A stretch of 64,000 nt of DNA, from positions 1 to 64,000 of the forward strand of contig NZ_JAFFPS010000077.1 in the NCBI RefSeq assembly GCF_016919165.1, written 5' to 3'. Origin of the DNA: Leptospira chreensis. Lineage in GTDB: Bacteria > Spirochaetota > Leptospiria > Leptospirales > Leptospiraceae. Numbering within the stretch: the stretch's first letter is position 1; each line of letters starts with the position of its first letter. The notes under the pieces were generated by a model. The model did not search any database and was not told the origin of the DNA. It saw nothing but the letters and a program-made list of their open reading frames with translations. The position numbers and the translations under genes were made by a program. Positions 25,551-34,541 of this stretch are shown in pieces.

Positions 25551-27091
25551 TAGTGACGGAAATGCCTCATTCCAGTAAAGACCATGATCAGACCATGTTC
25601 ATCAGCAGCTTGGATCACTTCTTCATCTCGGATGGATCCGCCTGGTTGGATGATTGCTTTCGCACCCACTTTGGCAATGGCATCAATCCCATCGCGGAAT
25701 GGAAAGAAGGCATCACTACCGACATAAGATCCCACAACCGAGAGTCCTACTTTTTGCGCTTTCATGGCTCCAAGTTCGACGGAGTCCACACGAGACATTT
25801 GTCCCGCTCCAATTCCGAGAGTGGAGTTTTGGTCAGTATATACGATGGCATTGGATTTGATAAACTTGACACAATTCCAAGCAAACATCAATCCTTCTAA
25901 GTCGTCAGCTGTTGGTCGTTTTTTGGAAACAATTTTCAATTTGTCTTTGGTAATCAAATCATAATCGCGATTTTGAATGAGAAGTCCGTGATGGAGAGAA
26001 CGTAAATCCAATTCATCTAATGCTTCATCAAAGCGAGCGATGGGGATCAAACGAATGTTTGGTTTTTTACCAAAGATCTCCAATGCTTCGTCTGAAAAAC
26101 TTTCCGCAATCACACCTTCTACAAAGTTCTTTGTGATTTCTTCCGCAGATTCTTTTTCCACTCGGCCATGGATTCCAATGATTCCACCAAAAGCAGAAAT
26201 AGGATCTGTTTTTCTTGCTAACTCAAACGATTCTAAAACTGTTTCGCCAAAAGCAATCCCACAAGGATTTAAATGTTTTACGATGGATACGGCATTTTTC
26301 GGTAACAAACTGGCGACATGGAAGGCCGCATCAAAATCCAACATATTGTTGAAAGAGAGTTCCTTTCCTTGTAAGGCTTCAAACTGCGATTTGATAAATA
26401 GCGGTTCGTAGAAGGCTGCGTCTTGGTGCGGGTTTTCACCGTAACGAAGTTTTTGTTTTTTATTAAAAGCTAAAGTGATTTTATCAGGATATTTGATATC
26501 TAGTTTTTTATTAAAAAATGTGGATATCGCGGAATCATAAGATGCGGTTTCTGAAAAAACTTTGGCAGCATATTGAAATGCTGTTTCTCTTGAAACTTTT
26601 CCTTTGTTTGCCGTAAACTCTGATTGGAAGGATTCATAATCTTTTGGATCAGTGATTACAACTACGTTTTTATGATTTTTTGCCGCCGAACGGAGCATAG
26701 ATGGTCCACCGATATCGATGTTTTCTATCGTATCCTCTAGTGTGACATCCGGTTTCATCACGGTTTTGACAAACGGATACAAATTCACAATCACAAGAGT
26801 GATGGGAACAATTCCATTACTTTCCATTTGTTTCACATGGTCGGGGTTTGTAGTGTCACCGAGAAGTCCACCGTGGATTTTTGGATGGAGGGTTTTCACT
26901 CGACCGTGGAGGATTTCTGGAAAACCAGTAAACTCATCTACTTTTTTTACAGGGATTCCAGCTTTGGAGAGGGCATCATAGGTTCCACCGGTGGAAAGGA
27001 TTTCCACACCGTTTTTCGCTAAGAAGGAACAGATCTCCGTAATTCCGGCTTTGTCGGATACGGATACGAGTGCTCTTTTGATTTCGATCAT
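25550..27091 (-). CDS. purH: Bifunctional AICAR formyltransferase/IMP cyclohydrolase
   Basis: 513 residues, normal PurH length. The N-terminal IMP cyclohydrolase (MGS-like) domain has [20 protein letters not shown] and [16 protein letters not shown]. The C-terminal AICARFT domain has [23 protein letters not shown] and ending [15 protein letters not shown]. It catalyses the last two steps of IMP synthesis. It overlaps purN by four bases upstream and the membrane gene by one base downstream. Confidence 0.97.
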   Translation of the reverse strand: MIEIKRALVSVSDKAGITEICSFLAKNGVEILSTGGTYDALSKAGIPVKKVDEFTGFPEILHGRVKTLHPKIHGGLLGDTTNPDHVKQMESNGIVPITLVIVNLYPFVKTVMKPDVTLEDTIENIDIGGPSMLRSAAKNHKNVVVITDPKDYESFQSEFTANKGKVSRETAFQYAAKVFSETASYDSAISTFFNKKLDIKYPDKITLAFNKKQKLRYGENPHQDAAFYEPLFIKSQFEALQGKELSFNNMLDFDAAFHVASLLPKNAVSIVKHLNPCGIAFGETVLESFELARKTDPISAFGGIIGIHGRVEKESAEEITKNFVEGVIAESFSDEALEIFGKKPNIRLIPIARFDEALDELDLRSLHHGLLIQNRDYDLITKDKLKIVSKKRPTADDLEGLMFAWNCVKFIKSNAIVYTDQNSTLGIGAGQMSRVDSVELGAMKAQKVGLSVVGSYVGSDAFFPFRDGIDAIAKVGAKAIIQPGGSIRDEEVIQAADEHGLIMVFTGMRHFRH

Positions 27092-27702
27092 TTTAGGATT
27101 TCTACCTTTCGTTCTTTGATTTTTAATTTATCTTCACAAAACAGTTGTATAGCGAGCGGAAGGATTTTGTGTTCTTCCGCGAGGATTGCAAGGGATAGTT
27201 CTTTTTCAGTCCACTCGGGAGCAATGGCAATCGCTTTTTGCAATATGATGGGACCTGTGTCCACACCTTCCTCCACAAAATGAACCGTACAACCTGCAAC
27301 CTTCACTCCGTAATCAAGGGCCTGTTTTTGGGAATCGAGGCCGGGAAATGCCGGGAGTAGGCTTGGATGGACATTGATGATCCTATTTCGAAACCGGCGT
27401 ACAAATTCTGGTTTTAGAATTCGCATATAACCGCAGGCCACAATGAGGTCGGGATTTAGGTTTTCCACTTCCCCCAGTAAATCCTTATGGTAGTCGGCTT
27501 TTTGGGAGTACGTAGCGTAAGGAATGGCTTTTGTGGGAATTCCAAAGGATTTGGCGATACCGAGTGCTTTGGCCTCCGGATTGTCTGTCACAAGGGCAAC
27601 CAGGTCGAGCTTTAGCTTTTTTTTTCGAATGTACTCGACGGAAGCGGTAAAATTGGATCCTCTTCCCGAAGCCAAAAAAACGACACGTTTTATTTTTCCC
27701 AT
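27088..27702 (-). CDS. purN: Phosphoribosylglycinamide formyltransferase
   Basis: 204 residues, standard PurN length. It has [14 protein letters not shown] (phosphoribosyl site), the catalytic region [15 protein letters not shown] and [19 protein letters not shown] with the active-site Asp and His. It formylates GAR with 10-formyl-THF in purine synthesis. It starts the purN-purH operon (ATGA overlap with purH). No Shine-Dalgarno is visible before its ATG, and a 7-1-7 palindrome lies just upstream. Confidence 0.96.
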   Translation of the reverse strand: MGKIKRVVFLASGRGSNFTASVEYIRKKKLKLDLVALVTDNPEAKALGIAKSFGIPTKAIPYATYSQKADYHKDLLGEVENLNPDLIVACGYMRILKPEFVRRFRNRIINVHPSLLPAFPGLDSQKQALDYGVKVAGCTVHFVEEGVDTGPIILQKAIAIAPEWTEKELSLAILAEEHKILPLAIQLFCEDKLKIKERKVEILK

Positions 27703-27705
27703 GTG

Positions 27706-27720
27706 ATATTCTAAGAATAT
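27706..27720. repeat. Palindrome ATATTCT-A-AGAATAT upstream of purN
   Basis: A perfect 7-base inverted repeat with a one-base centre, ending three bases from the purN ATG. It could be an operator, or it could simply contain the -10 (TAGAAT on the minus strand) of the purN promoter. Confidence 0.35.
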
Positions 27721-27779
27721 TCACTTGGGTCATTAAGCAAGTATCCTTTTTGGTCGATGGGAATACTCAGGAGAAAAAA

Positions 27780-28226
27780 ATGTCGCTTGCGAGAAAAACC
27801 GGTGCCTCTGCTTACAATGAATACAAAGCCAATGAGATATCTACCGTTAGCCAAATCAAATTGATCGTGATGCTCTTTGACGGGGCCATCCGATTCCTTG
27901 GTGTGGCAAAAGACAATATGACTCCCAGAAAGTATGATGTTGTGAACAACAATATCATCAAAACTCAAGACATCATTACCGAACTTCTACTTTCTCTCAA
28001 TATGGAAGAGGGGAAAGAAGTCGCAAATAACCTTTTGTCCTTATATGTTTATTTGAAGAAAAGATTGTTAGAAGCCAATATGCTAAAAGACAAAACAATC
28101 ATCGAAGAGTGTATCAAAATCCTCATTGAGCTAAAAATCTCTTGGGAAGAGTTAGAAAAAAAAGACACTCCGAATCCAAACACAGCCCCTGGTGTGCGAC
28201 CCACCGGAATTTCGATCACTGGATAG
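27780..28226 (+). CDS. fliS: Flagellin export chaperone FliS
   Basis: 148 residues from the ATG at 27780, preceded by CAGGAG with a seven-base gap. FliS hallmarks: ARKTGASAYNEYKANEISTV at the N-terminus, KLIVMLFDGAIRFL near 30, and a four-helix-bundle pattern through LYVYLKKRLLEAN. The C-terminal ~25 residues are Pro/Thr rich and disordered. It binds newly made flagellin and delivers it for export to the periplasmic flagellum. First of three co-directional genes. Confidence 0.93.
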   Translation: MSLARKTGASAYNEYKANEISTVSQIKLIVMLFDGAIRFLGVAKDNMTPRKYDVVNNNIIKTQDIITELLLSLNMEEGKEVANNLLSLYVYLKKRLLEANMLKDKTIIEECIKILIELKISWEELEKKDTPNPNTAPGVRPTGISITG

Positions 28227-28244
28227 TTAATTACTCACAAATTT

Positions 28245-28658
28245 ATGATTTCATCCAAACAAACGACCAAACAACTTTTACAAAAAAAGATCCAATACTT
28301 AGATTCTCTGATCGCCAATTTGAAAAGAGAAGATGAGTTACTGTCTTACCGTAATGCGGATACAGCAGTGAAGTTGGAATTTAAAAATGAAAGTTTAGTA
28401 CGGAAGTTGGAAGAGGTCGACCGGGAACTTTGGGAAAGACAGGAAATCGAAGTTTATTCTGCTGATGAAATTGCCATTTCGGAAACGGTTTTTGAAAGAT
28501 TGGACGCGGCAAGAATTCTCCAACAAAAAGTGCAAGAATTACTTGTTTTCGAAATGAATGAGAGTAAAAAAGAATATTGGGAATTCAGTATCAAACGAAA
28601 ACTAAAGTTTCATTTGATTCAGACTTCCGGCCTCTCATGGACAAAAAATTACTGTTAA
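28245..28658 (+). CDS. Helical coiled-coil protein downstream of fliS, FlgN-like (tentative)
   Basis: 137 residues, almost entirely helical with Leu/Glu/Lys heptads (KIQYLDSLIANLKREDELL; NESLVRKLEEVDRELWERQ). Size, helical pattern and position after fliS resemble the FlgN family of flagellar export chaperones, but similarity is only pattern-level. 18 bp after fliS. Its last 22 bases overlap the following DnaJ-domain gene. Confidence 0.65.
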   Translation: MISSKQTTKQLLQKKIQYLDSLIANLKREDELLSYRNADTAVKLEFKNESLVRKLEEVDRELWERQEIEVYSADEIAISETVFERLDAARILQQKVQELLVFEMNESKKEYWEFSIKRKLKFHLIQTSGLSWTKNYC

Positions 28659-29161
28659 ATGATTCCCTCCATTTTTTAGGCCTCTCTCCTGGATTTACAG
28701 AATCCGAGCTCAAAGAATCCTATCACAAACTCGCCAAAAAATACCATCCTGATTCTGGTGAATTTACAAGTGATGTAATGTTTTTGGAATTAAACAAACA
28801 TTACGAATCCTTAAAAGATTATCTCCTGATCCATCCCGAAGACGAAATCTTTGCCTCTGGAAGTGGGGAAGGTTTTTCGGATACAAAAGTTCCCTCTCCC
28901 AAACCATCCAAAGATCCCGTATTTCATGAATACAAATTGGCCAAGGAAAAAGAAACTGAGGCAATTTTACGTTATTATGAAAAACGAAACCTCCATCCCA
29001 TTGAACTTTCGGACAACTTAAACAAGGAACTGGTTCAATTGAGAAAAGATTTAGAACCTGTGCTTTCTGTCTATGCGGAGATTTTAAAAAAACATTCCAC
29101 AAGCCTTTGGGCAAACGATGCTAAAGATTCTTTGGAACGACTTCGCGTTTGGTGGAGTTAA
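28637..29161 (+). CDS. J-domain (DnaJ-like) protein
   Basis: 174 residues from the ATG at 28637, inside the end of the preceding gene. Residues ~8-60 are a J domain (HFLGLSPGFTESELKESYHKLAKKYHPDSGEF) with the HPD tripeptide at 37-39 that stimulates DnaK ATPase. The rest lacks the Gly/Phe and zinc regions of DnaJ, so it is a class III J protein. Its place after fliS and a FlgN-like gene suggests help with flagellar assembly (inference). A terminator follows. Confidence 0.82.
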   Translation: MDKKLLLNDSLHFLGLSPGFTESELKESYHKLAKKYHPDSGEFTSDVMFLELNKHYESLKDYLLIHPEDEIFASGSGEGFSDTKVPSPKPSKDPVFHEYKLAKEKETEAILRYYEKRNLHPIELSDNLNKELVQLRKDLEPVLSVYAEILKKHSTSLWANDAKDSLERLRVWWS

Positions 29162-29163
29162 AT

Positions 29164-29195
29164 AAAAAAAGCCGGAGGAGAACCCCGGCTTTTTT
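29164..29195. terminator. Bidirectional terminator between J-domain gene and dctM
   Basis: AAAAAAGCCGG and CCGGCTTTTTT arms enclose a ten-base loop, with A and T runs on each side. It can end transcription of both convergent operons. Confidence 0.88.
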
Positions 29196-29272
29196 GTTTC
29201 TCTACCTAGATTCTTTTTGTCCTTAGAAATTTTAGACAAAAAGAACTACTGGTAATCGTGATGGTGTGTAAA

Positions 29273-30577
29273 CTACGGCGTTGGTGTTGCCGCTGCTTCT
29301 CCGCCTACAAGACCAAGAGAGATCTCTGGAATCCAACTGATGAGGATAAGTCCAATCAGAAATAGTCCCACGATGGGAGCTACTGACTGGATGACCTTTC
29401 CTAACGGTTGTTTGAAGATACCAGAAGCCACAAATAGATTCACACCTACTGGTGGTGTCAAATATCCAATTTCCAAATTTACAATCATAATGATTCCGAA
29501 GTGGACTGGATTGATTCCATAGTTGACAGCCATAGGAGCAAGTAGTGGTGCTAGAACGAGGATCGCACTCATGATATCCATAAACATTCCCACGATGAGT
29601 AACAAAACGTTCACACCGATAAGGAAAGTCACTGGGCTTGAAATGAGTCCAGTCATGGTCGCTACTAAATTCTGAGGAATTTCGTTTTCAATCATGAACT
29701 TGTTCAAACTCACAGCAAGGATGAGTATCAGGAATAGAATTCCTAACATCTCCGCGCTTTCTGCCATGATCTTTGGGATCTTTGGAAAACTAAGTTCCTT
29801 GTGAATGAATACTTCCACGAGGATGGCATAAAATACTGCAATTGCCGCAGATTCTGTTGCTGTAAAGAAACCGGAGTAAATTCCACCGAGAATGACCACT
29901 GGCATCATTAAGGCAAGAACACCTTCCTTCCATGCGGTACGGATCTCTTGCCAATCCCATTTTCCACGACCCACTTTTCCTGCACGTAACACAGAGTAGA
30001 TCATAAGAAGGGACATGAGAAGGATTCCAGGTCCGATCCCTGCGATGAAAAGATCCGTAACAGAAACACCCACCATAATCGCATATACAATCATAGGAAT
30101 ACTCGGAGGGATGATGATCCCAAGAGTTCCCCCTGAGGCAAGAAGTCCCATGGAAAACTGCGTTGGGTAACCGGCCTTAGTTAAGGAAGGATACATCAGA
30201 CCGCCGATGGCAATGAGAGTTACCGGAGAGGATCCAGAGATCGCAGCAAAAATTCCGCAGGAAAATACCCCTGCAATCGCAAGACCCGCAGGAATGGGTG
30301 CTGTCATCGCTTGGGCAATTCGAATGAGTCGCCTAGCTATACTTCCGTGAGTCATTAGGTTCCCTGCGATAATGAATAGGGGAATCGCGAGTAGGATTTC
30401 CTTATCACCAGCAAAGAACAAATCCCCGATGATGCTGTTGAGTTCATGGAAGGACTCAAGAGGTGGATCTGGTAAAAAGTAATAACAATAAACAGTGATC
30501 GCGCCCATAAGTACGATCAACGGTTGTCTGAGTAAAATTAGACCAAGTAAGAGTAGGAGTATTCCCCAAGAACCCAT
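29273..30577 (-). CDS. dctM: TRAP transporter large permease subunit
   Basis: 434 residues, about 12 hydrophobic segments. DctM hallmarks: IPLFIIAGNLMTHGSIARRL, SGSSPVTLIAIGGLMYPSL, ASGGTLGIIIPPSIPMIVYA and LEIGYLTPPVGVNLFVA. It is the transport channel that couples substrate uptake to a Na+ or H+ gradient. Last gene of the operon; its ATG overlaps the dctQ stop by one base (TAATG). Confidence 0.93.
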   Translation of the reverse strand: MGSWGILLLLLGLILLRQPLIVLMGAITVYCYYFLPDPPLESFHELNSIIGDLFFAGDKEILLAIPLFIIAGNLMTHGSIARRLIRIAQAMTAPIPAGLAIAGVFSCGIFAAISGSSPVTLIAIGGLMYPSLTKAGYPTQFSMGLLASGGTLGIIIPPSIPMIVYAIMVGVSVTDLFIAGIGPGILLMSLLMIYSVLRAGKVGRGKWDWQEIRTAWKEGVLALMMPVVILGGIYSGFFTATESAAIAVFYAILVEVFIHKELSFPKIPKIMAESAEMLGILFLILILAVSLNKFMIENEIPQNLVATMTGLISSPVTFLIGVNVLLLIVGMFMDIMSAILVLAPLLAPMAVNYGINPVHFGIIMIVNLEIGYLTPPVGVNLFVASGIFKQPLGKVIQSVAPIVGLFLIGLILISWIPEISLGLVGGEAAATPTP

Positions 30578-31272
30578 TAGTGATTCCCCCGTGAGTTAGA
30601 TTCGGAAAGTTCTTTTTCCGCAAGTTCCAATGCTTCTGTTGCTTCATTGATATCGGAAGGAATGAGTGCCGGAAAAATTCCATAACACAAATGTCTAAAA
30701 CCCATAGAGAGAAAGACGTAAGGAAAAATCATTTGGACTTTCCATAAGTGGAGTTCCGTTACTGGATTCACTTCATCTAAACTAATACTTTCTAGAACAT
30801 AAATGACAGAGAGGTAAGCTAGGAATAAAAAGAAAGCTGAGATGACCCACTGTTCTGCAATTTTAATATACGGTAACAATGCTTTTGGTAACACTTTGTC
30901 TGCAATTTCTGGACGGAGATGGGAACCTTTGGCACTCGCAAGTGCGGAACCGAATAGTCCTCCCCATAACATAAAATAGAGGGAAAGTTTTTGTGCCCAA
31001 ATGATTCCACCAAGGCCGAGCCACTCTAAAAATCCGGAGGTTCCTCCGTGGATGGATTCTGCAATGTAGACACTCCAATCTCCGACGACACCAGCAACGC
31101 TGGTTTTCGGATAAGCTTCTGTGACTTCCATAATCCAATTAAATACAATATCGACTACTTCCCGTTTGGTAACGTCAGCAATCATGAGAAGAGTGAGCAG
31201 AAGGAAACAAATTCCCCCCGCCCATTTCTCGCCGAAACTCAAGGTGTTTAGAATTCGTTCGACGAATTTCAT
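30577..31272 (-). CDS. dctQ: TRAP transporter small permease subunit
   Basis: 231 residues with four hydrophobic helices. KLSLYFMLWGGLFGSALASAKGSHLRPEI carries the DctQ core pattern (W/G...A....HI). It is longer than typical small subunits: about 50 extra residues lie between helix 1 and helix 2 (~40-90), plus an acidic C-terminal extension. It pairs with DctM. Overlaps dctM by one base and lies 21 bp after dctP. Confidence 0.88.
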   Translation of the reverse strand: MKFVERILNTLSFGEKWAGGICFLLLTLLMIADVTKREVVDIVFNWIMEVTEAYPKTSVAGVVGDWSVYIAESIHGGTSGFLEWLGLGGIIWAQKLSLYFMLWGGLFGSALASAKGSHLRPEIADKVLPKALLPYIKIAEQWVISAFFLFLAYLSVIYVLESISLDEVNPVTELHLWKVQMIFPYVFLSMGFRHLCYGIFPALIPSDINEATEALELAEKELSESNSRGNH

Positions 31273-31293
31273 TTATCTATATCCTTCCTTAAC

Positions 31294-32301
31294 TTATCCG
31301 CCGCAAGCTGCTTTGGCTTTTTGGATTTTGTCGAAGATTTGTTTGGATTGACCACCAATTTTACCAATGACTTGTCCTGAAACAGCGGCTGCCGCTGATT
31401 TGAATCCCGCTAAATCAGAGTTAGAAGGTTCGTAAACAATCACGTCTGCTTTTTTCAAAGTAGCAATCATGTTTTTTTCGATGGAACGAACGGCTTGTCT
31501 AGCCCCTGGAGCGAGTTTGTTTCCTTCACCCATAAGCGTTTTCTTTTGTTCGTCGTTTAGAGTATCCCAAAACTTTTTCGAATAAAGAATTGCCGCTGGT
31601 TGGTAGATATGGCGAGTCAATGTGAAATATTTGATAGCTGTTTGCCATTCTGCTGCTAAAGTGAAAAGAGGAGTGTTGTCAAAACCTTCTACCACACCCG
31701 TTTGGAGGGAGGGAAGAACTTCTGGAATCGCAATAGGAATTCCACTCACACCCAATTGTTTCCAATAAGCAATATGAACTGGAGATTCTTGGATTCTGAT
31801 TTTGATTCCTTTTAGGTCGTCTGGAGTTTTGATAGGAGTGGATTTTGTTCCGATAGAACGATATCCATTTTCTGCCCAAGTAACAAAGATTAGGCCTTTT
31901 GCTTCGAAAAGTTTACGAAAATCTTCTTGTAAGTGGTCATCAAGGACACAGTCCGCTTGTGCATAAGAGTTGAATAAATAAGGAATCTCTAATACGTTAA
32001 GTTCTTTAACTGTATTGGCGAGAGCTCCTGCTGTGAGACCTGCACCTTGTAGTTTTCCACGGATGACTTGTTGGAGAATTTCGTTCTCTCCACCCATTTG
32101 CCCACCGGGATAAATTTTAAATTTAATTTGGCCTTGTGATTCTGATTCAATTTTCTTTTTGATTTTAGCAAGTTCGTTGGCCCACGGAGATCCCTCCGGT
32201 GCAACTGTTGCCAGTTTAACTGTTGTTTGAGCAAGTAAACCCCCACTGATCGTGAGGGAAATACTTACGCAAACTAAATACTTTAATTGTCTTAAAAACA
32301 T
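31294..32301 (-). CDS. dctP: TRAP transporter substrate-binding protein (DctP/TatP)
   Basis: 335 residues with a signal peptide (cleavage near GGLLAQ). The mature part begins VKLATVAPEGSPWANELAKI, a DctP-family start. GIKIRIQESPVHIAYWKQLG contains the conserved Arg that binds the substrate carboxylate, and GVVEGFDNTP the ligand-side region. It captures an organic acid or related solute in the periplasm. It lies between the TPR lipoprotein gene and dctQ, matching the order of the Treponema TatT-TatP TRAP locus. Confidence 0.93.
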   Translation of the reverse strand: MFLRQLKYLVCVSISLTISGGLLAQTTVKLATVAPEGSPWANELAKIKKKIESESQGQIKFKIYPGGQMGGENEILQQVIRGKLQGAGLTAGALANTVKELNVLEIPYLFNSYAQADCVLDDHLQEDFRKLFEAKGLIFVTWAENGYRSIGTKSTPIKTPDDLKGIKIRIQESPVHIAYWKQLGVSGIPIAIPEVLPSLQTGVVEGFDNTPLFTLAAEWQTAIKYFTLTRHIYQPAAILYSKKFWDTLNDEQKKTLMGEGNKLAPGARQAVRSIEKNMIATLKKADVIVYEPSNSDLAGFKSAAAAVSGQVIGKIGGQSKQIFDKIQKAKAACGG

Positions 32302-32320
32302 CTAGTTCTCCTAGTAATGA

Positions 32321-33223
32321 CTAAAGTTCGTCGAGTAATTTTTTGGCTTTTCGTTGTTCTACGATTTGATCCGCTTCGATTTCAGGAAGGGATGCTGGTT
32401 TGCCTTTCAAAACGAAATCTAATTGTTTTTTGAATTTGTCTTCGTTTCCTTTGAGGCGACTTTCGGCATATAAAACTCGAACGGCAAAATAGTTTGGATG
32501 TTTTGCAATCGCTTCTTCGAAGTATTTATCCGCTAATTTTTTGTCTCCTGTAGGAGAAAGAGCGTTACTTGCTGCGTCATATCGAAGTGTTGCTGCGTAA
32601 AAATATTCTTTACCGGTTGATTTTTCGATTTCTTTCACTCGGTTGATCATAGCAGAGAATTTGGAACGGTTAGAAAGGAGAGTAGTGAATCCAACTAAAC
32701 GAGACCATTTTGCAAGAGATGCATATCTCCAATAGAGAGCATCAATGTCTTGAGGACCAAGAACATCCAAAGATTTTTCAATCTCTAGTTTTTCTTTGAC
32801 TACTTTGTCTCTGAACTTTGCGTTGAGAGCAAGCGCGGCTTCACACCAAGTCACGGCAGCATCGTAAAATTGAATGGATTCTTCTTTTACTTTGTCGTCA
32901 TTTTCAGATTCACCATTGAGTTTCAACCAAAGGTGTCCATCACTCAAAAGATAATTTCCACGGCAGAGTAGAACTTTCACATCTGCATATTGAGGATTCT
33001 CAAGTGCAAATTTTTCTAAACCAACAAGTGCTTGTCTTAGGTCTTGTTCGTTTTGTCTGTTCTTCCATAGTTTTTCTATGTCAGCAGGAAGTTTTGCTGG
33101 AGCTGTTGCTCTCTCTACATTTAAGTCAGAGATTTTCACTTGTCTTGATTTTCCGCAAGCAACAACAGAAACGAGTACGAGTGCTGCCATTGCGATTTTT
33201 GACCAATGTTTCGTTTGGTACAT
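32321..33223 (-). CDS. tatT: TatT-type TPR lipoprotein of a TRAP transporter
   Basis: 300 residues, lipoprotein signal with VSVVAC (Cys23), and a GGAGG Shine-Dalgarno. The mature protein is all-helical with TPR-like repeats (e.g. YFEEAIAKHPNYFAVRVLYAE). Context and design match TatT (Tp0956 of Treponema pallidum), the trimeric TPR lipoprotein that docks onto the TRAP substrate-binding protein in TPR-associated TRAP (TPAT) systems. First gene of the operon. It may hand over hydrophobic ligands, as proposed for Treponema. Confidence 0.85.
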   Translation of the reverse strand: MYQTKHWSKIAMAALVLVSVVACGKSRQVKISDLNVERATAPAKLPADIEKLWKNRQNEQDLRQALVGLEKFALENPQYADVKVLLCRGNYLLSDGHLWLKLNGESENDDKVKEESIQFYDAAVTWCEAALALNAKFRDKVVKEKLEIEKSLDVLGPQDIDALYWRYASLAKWSRLVGFTTLLSNRSKFSAMINRVKEIEKSTGKEYFYAATLRYDAASNALSPTGDKKLADKYFEEAIAKHPNYFAVRVLYAESRLKGNEDKFKKQLDFVLKGKPASLPEIEADQIVEQRKAKKLLDEL

Positions 33224-33392
33224 TTTGTATCATCCTCCAAAAGATATTTGGGACCTGAATCCCTTTCTATTTGTATCCTCTTGGGAAGGCTTTGTTGCTA
33301 AAATTTAGATAAATTCTAAAAAAAGCACAAAGATTTCCCATGATTCCGGAAAAAAATACACGCATTTGACTTAAATGCAAGAAAGTTTTATT

Positions 33393-33875
33393 TTAAGGGA
33401 CAATAAGAGTATTTGAGGAAATGGAAACCTTAAACGAACTCGTGCTATTCTGTAGATTGACCGAGAGGCCTAGGGTACGCATAGCAATGTAGGTTCCCGG
33501 TGTGAGGGTGGTAAAAATTCGGCAAGATACCCCGCTGGTATTCGGATTCTCAGAAGGATCGATTTCAAAGGTGTATTCGATGGGTTGGACAATCGTGGAT
33601 GAGGCCAAAACACATTGAGCTCCCACATTGAGATCTGTCGGGTTCTGGGCCAAAGTTTCTGTGGCACCGGAGTAAAGCCGGTATCCCTGGAAGATGAATT
33701 CTGGGTTTTGGGCCCTAACTTTGATGGTAAAGTTGGAATTTCCGTTATTGGTAATGGAAATTAAGGTGGGGGGTGCCTGGACGGCAGCCGTAGTCGAGTA
33801 ATTGGTGCAGCCGAGACCTAAAAAACTCAGGATCACCAGAGAAAAGGCGCGGAATAAAAAAGAAACTGTGTTCAT
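33393..33875 (-). CDS. Lipoprotein of unknown function, coupled to DedA gene
   Basis: 160 residues from the ATG at 33875. The signal ends in LGLGC (Cys ~23). The mature part is beta-rich with two or three Cys, reading like one Ig-like domain (ITNNGNSNFTIKVRAQNPEF ... EYTFEIDPSENPNTSG). No family recognised. Its ATG overlaps the dedA-family stop (ATGA), so both are translated together. Confidence 0.72.
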   Translation of the reverse strand: MNTVSFLFRAFSLVILSFLGLGCTNYSTTAAVQAPPTLISITNNGNSNFTIKVRAQNPEFIFQGYRLYSGATETLAQNPTDLNVGAQCVLASSTIVQPIEYTFEIDPSENPNTSGVSCRIFTTLTPGTYIAMRTLGLSVNLQNSTSSFKVSISSNTLIVP

Positions 33876-34492
33876 TTTTGCCCTCGAGCTTCTCTGTTTT
33901 TCCTCCGCCACCAATAGAAGGCAGCCACCAATATGGCGAGGCCAACGAGAACTAGAATGATGGTTTGTCCATTCCGAACCCAACCCATAAGTTGGTCAAA
34001 ATTATGGGCCCCGTAATACCCTAAATACACCCAAATGGGAACAGAAATTAGGGCAGCAAATCCATCGGTAAATACAAAACGAATGAAACTGATTTGTTTG
34101 GAAGTGCCCGCGGTAAAGAATATGGGCATCCGCAGTCCTGGCATAAATCGACCAAAGAAAACAACCCAGCGACCGTATTTCTTGAATTGTTCGCGAACCT
34201 TGTCAAACCTCTCGGGATGGAGGACAGTGCGGAGAACGGGAAGTGTGAGTGCTTTTTCCCCGTAATAACTTCCGAGCCAAAATACAAAGCTGTCTCCGAT
34301 GAGAACACCGGCCATCCCCACAAGGAACATGATATGGACATTGGCATAACCAAGGCCTGAAATGACGCCACCTGCAGTCAGGGAAATGTCTTCAGGAACC
34401 GGAAGACCAAATCCACAAAGGATCAGAATTCCAAAAACGGCAAAATAACCGTATTGCATAAAAATGGAAACTAGAGTTTGTAGAAAGTCCAT
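33872..34492 (-). CDS. DedA-family membrane protein
   Basis: 206 residues, five to six hydrophobic segments. DedA motifs: LCGFGLPVPEDISLTAGG, GVLIGDSFVFWLGSYYGEKAL, FGRFMPGLRMPIFFTAGTSK. The family (SNARE-associated/DedA) includes undecaprenyl-phosphate and phospholipid flippases required for membrane homeostasis. The conserved Glu and Arg residues are present. The C-terminus is basic. Divergent from the dGTPase gene (49 bp). Confidence 0.92.
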   Translation of the reverse strand: MDFLQTLVSIFMQYGYFAVFGILILCGFGLPVPEDISLTAGGVISGLGYANVHIMFLVGMAGVLIGDSFVFWLGSYYGEKALTLPVLRTVLHPERFDKVREQFKKYGRWVVFFGRFMPGLRMPIFFTAGTSKQISFIRFVFTDGFAALISVPIWVYLGYYGAHNFDQLMGWVRNGQTIILVLVGLAILVAAFYWWRRKNREARGQK

Positions 34493-34541
34493 GAGGGATT
34501 TATACTGATTTTATGGTTTCGTTCAAAAAGGAAAGTGATTT

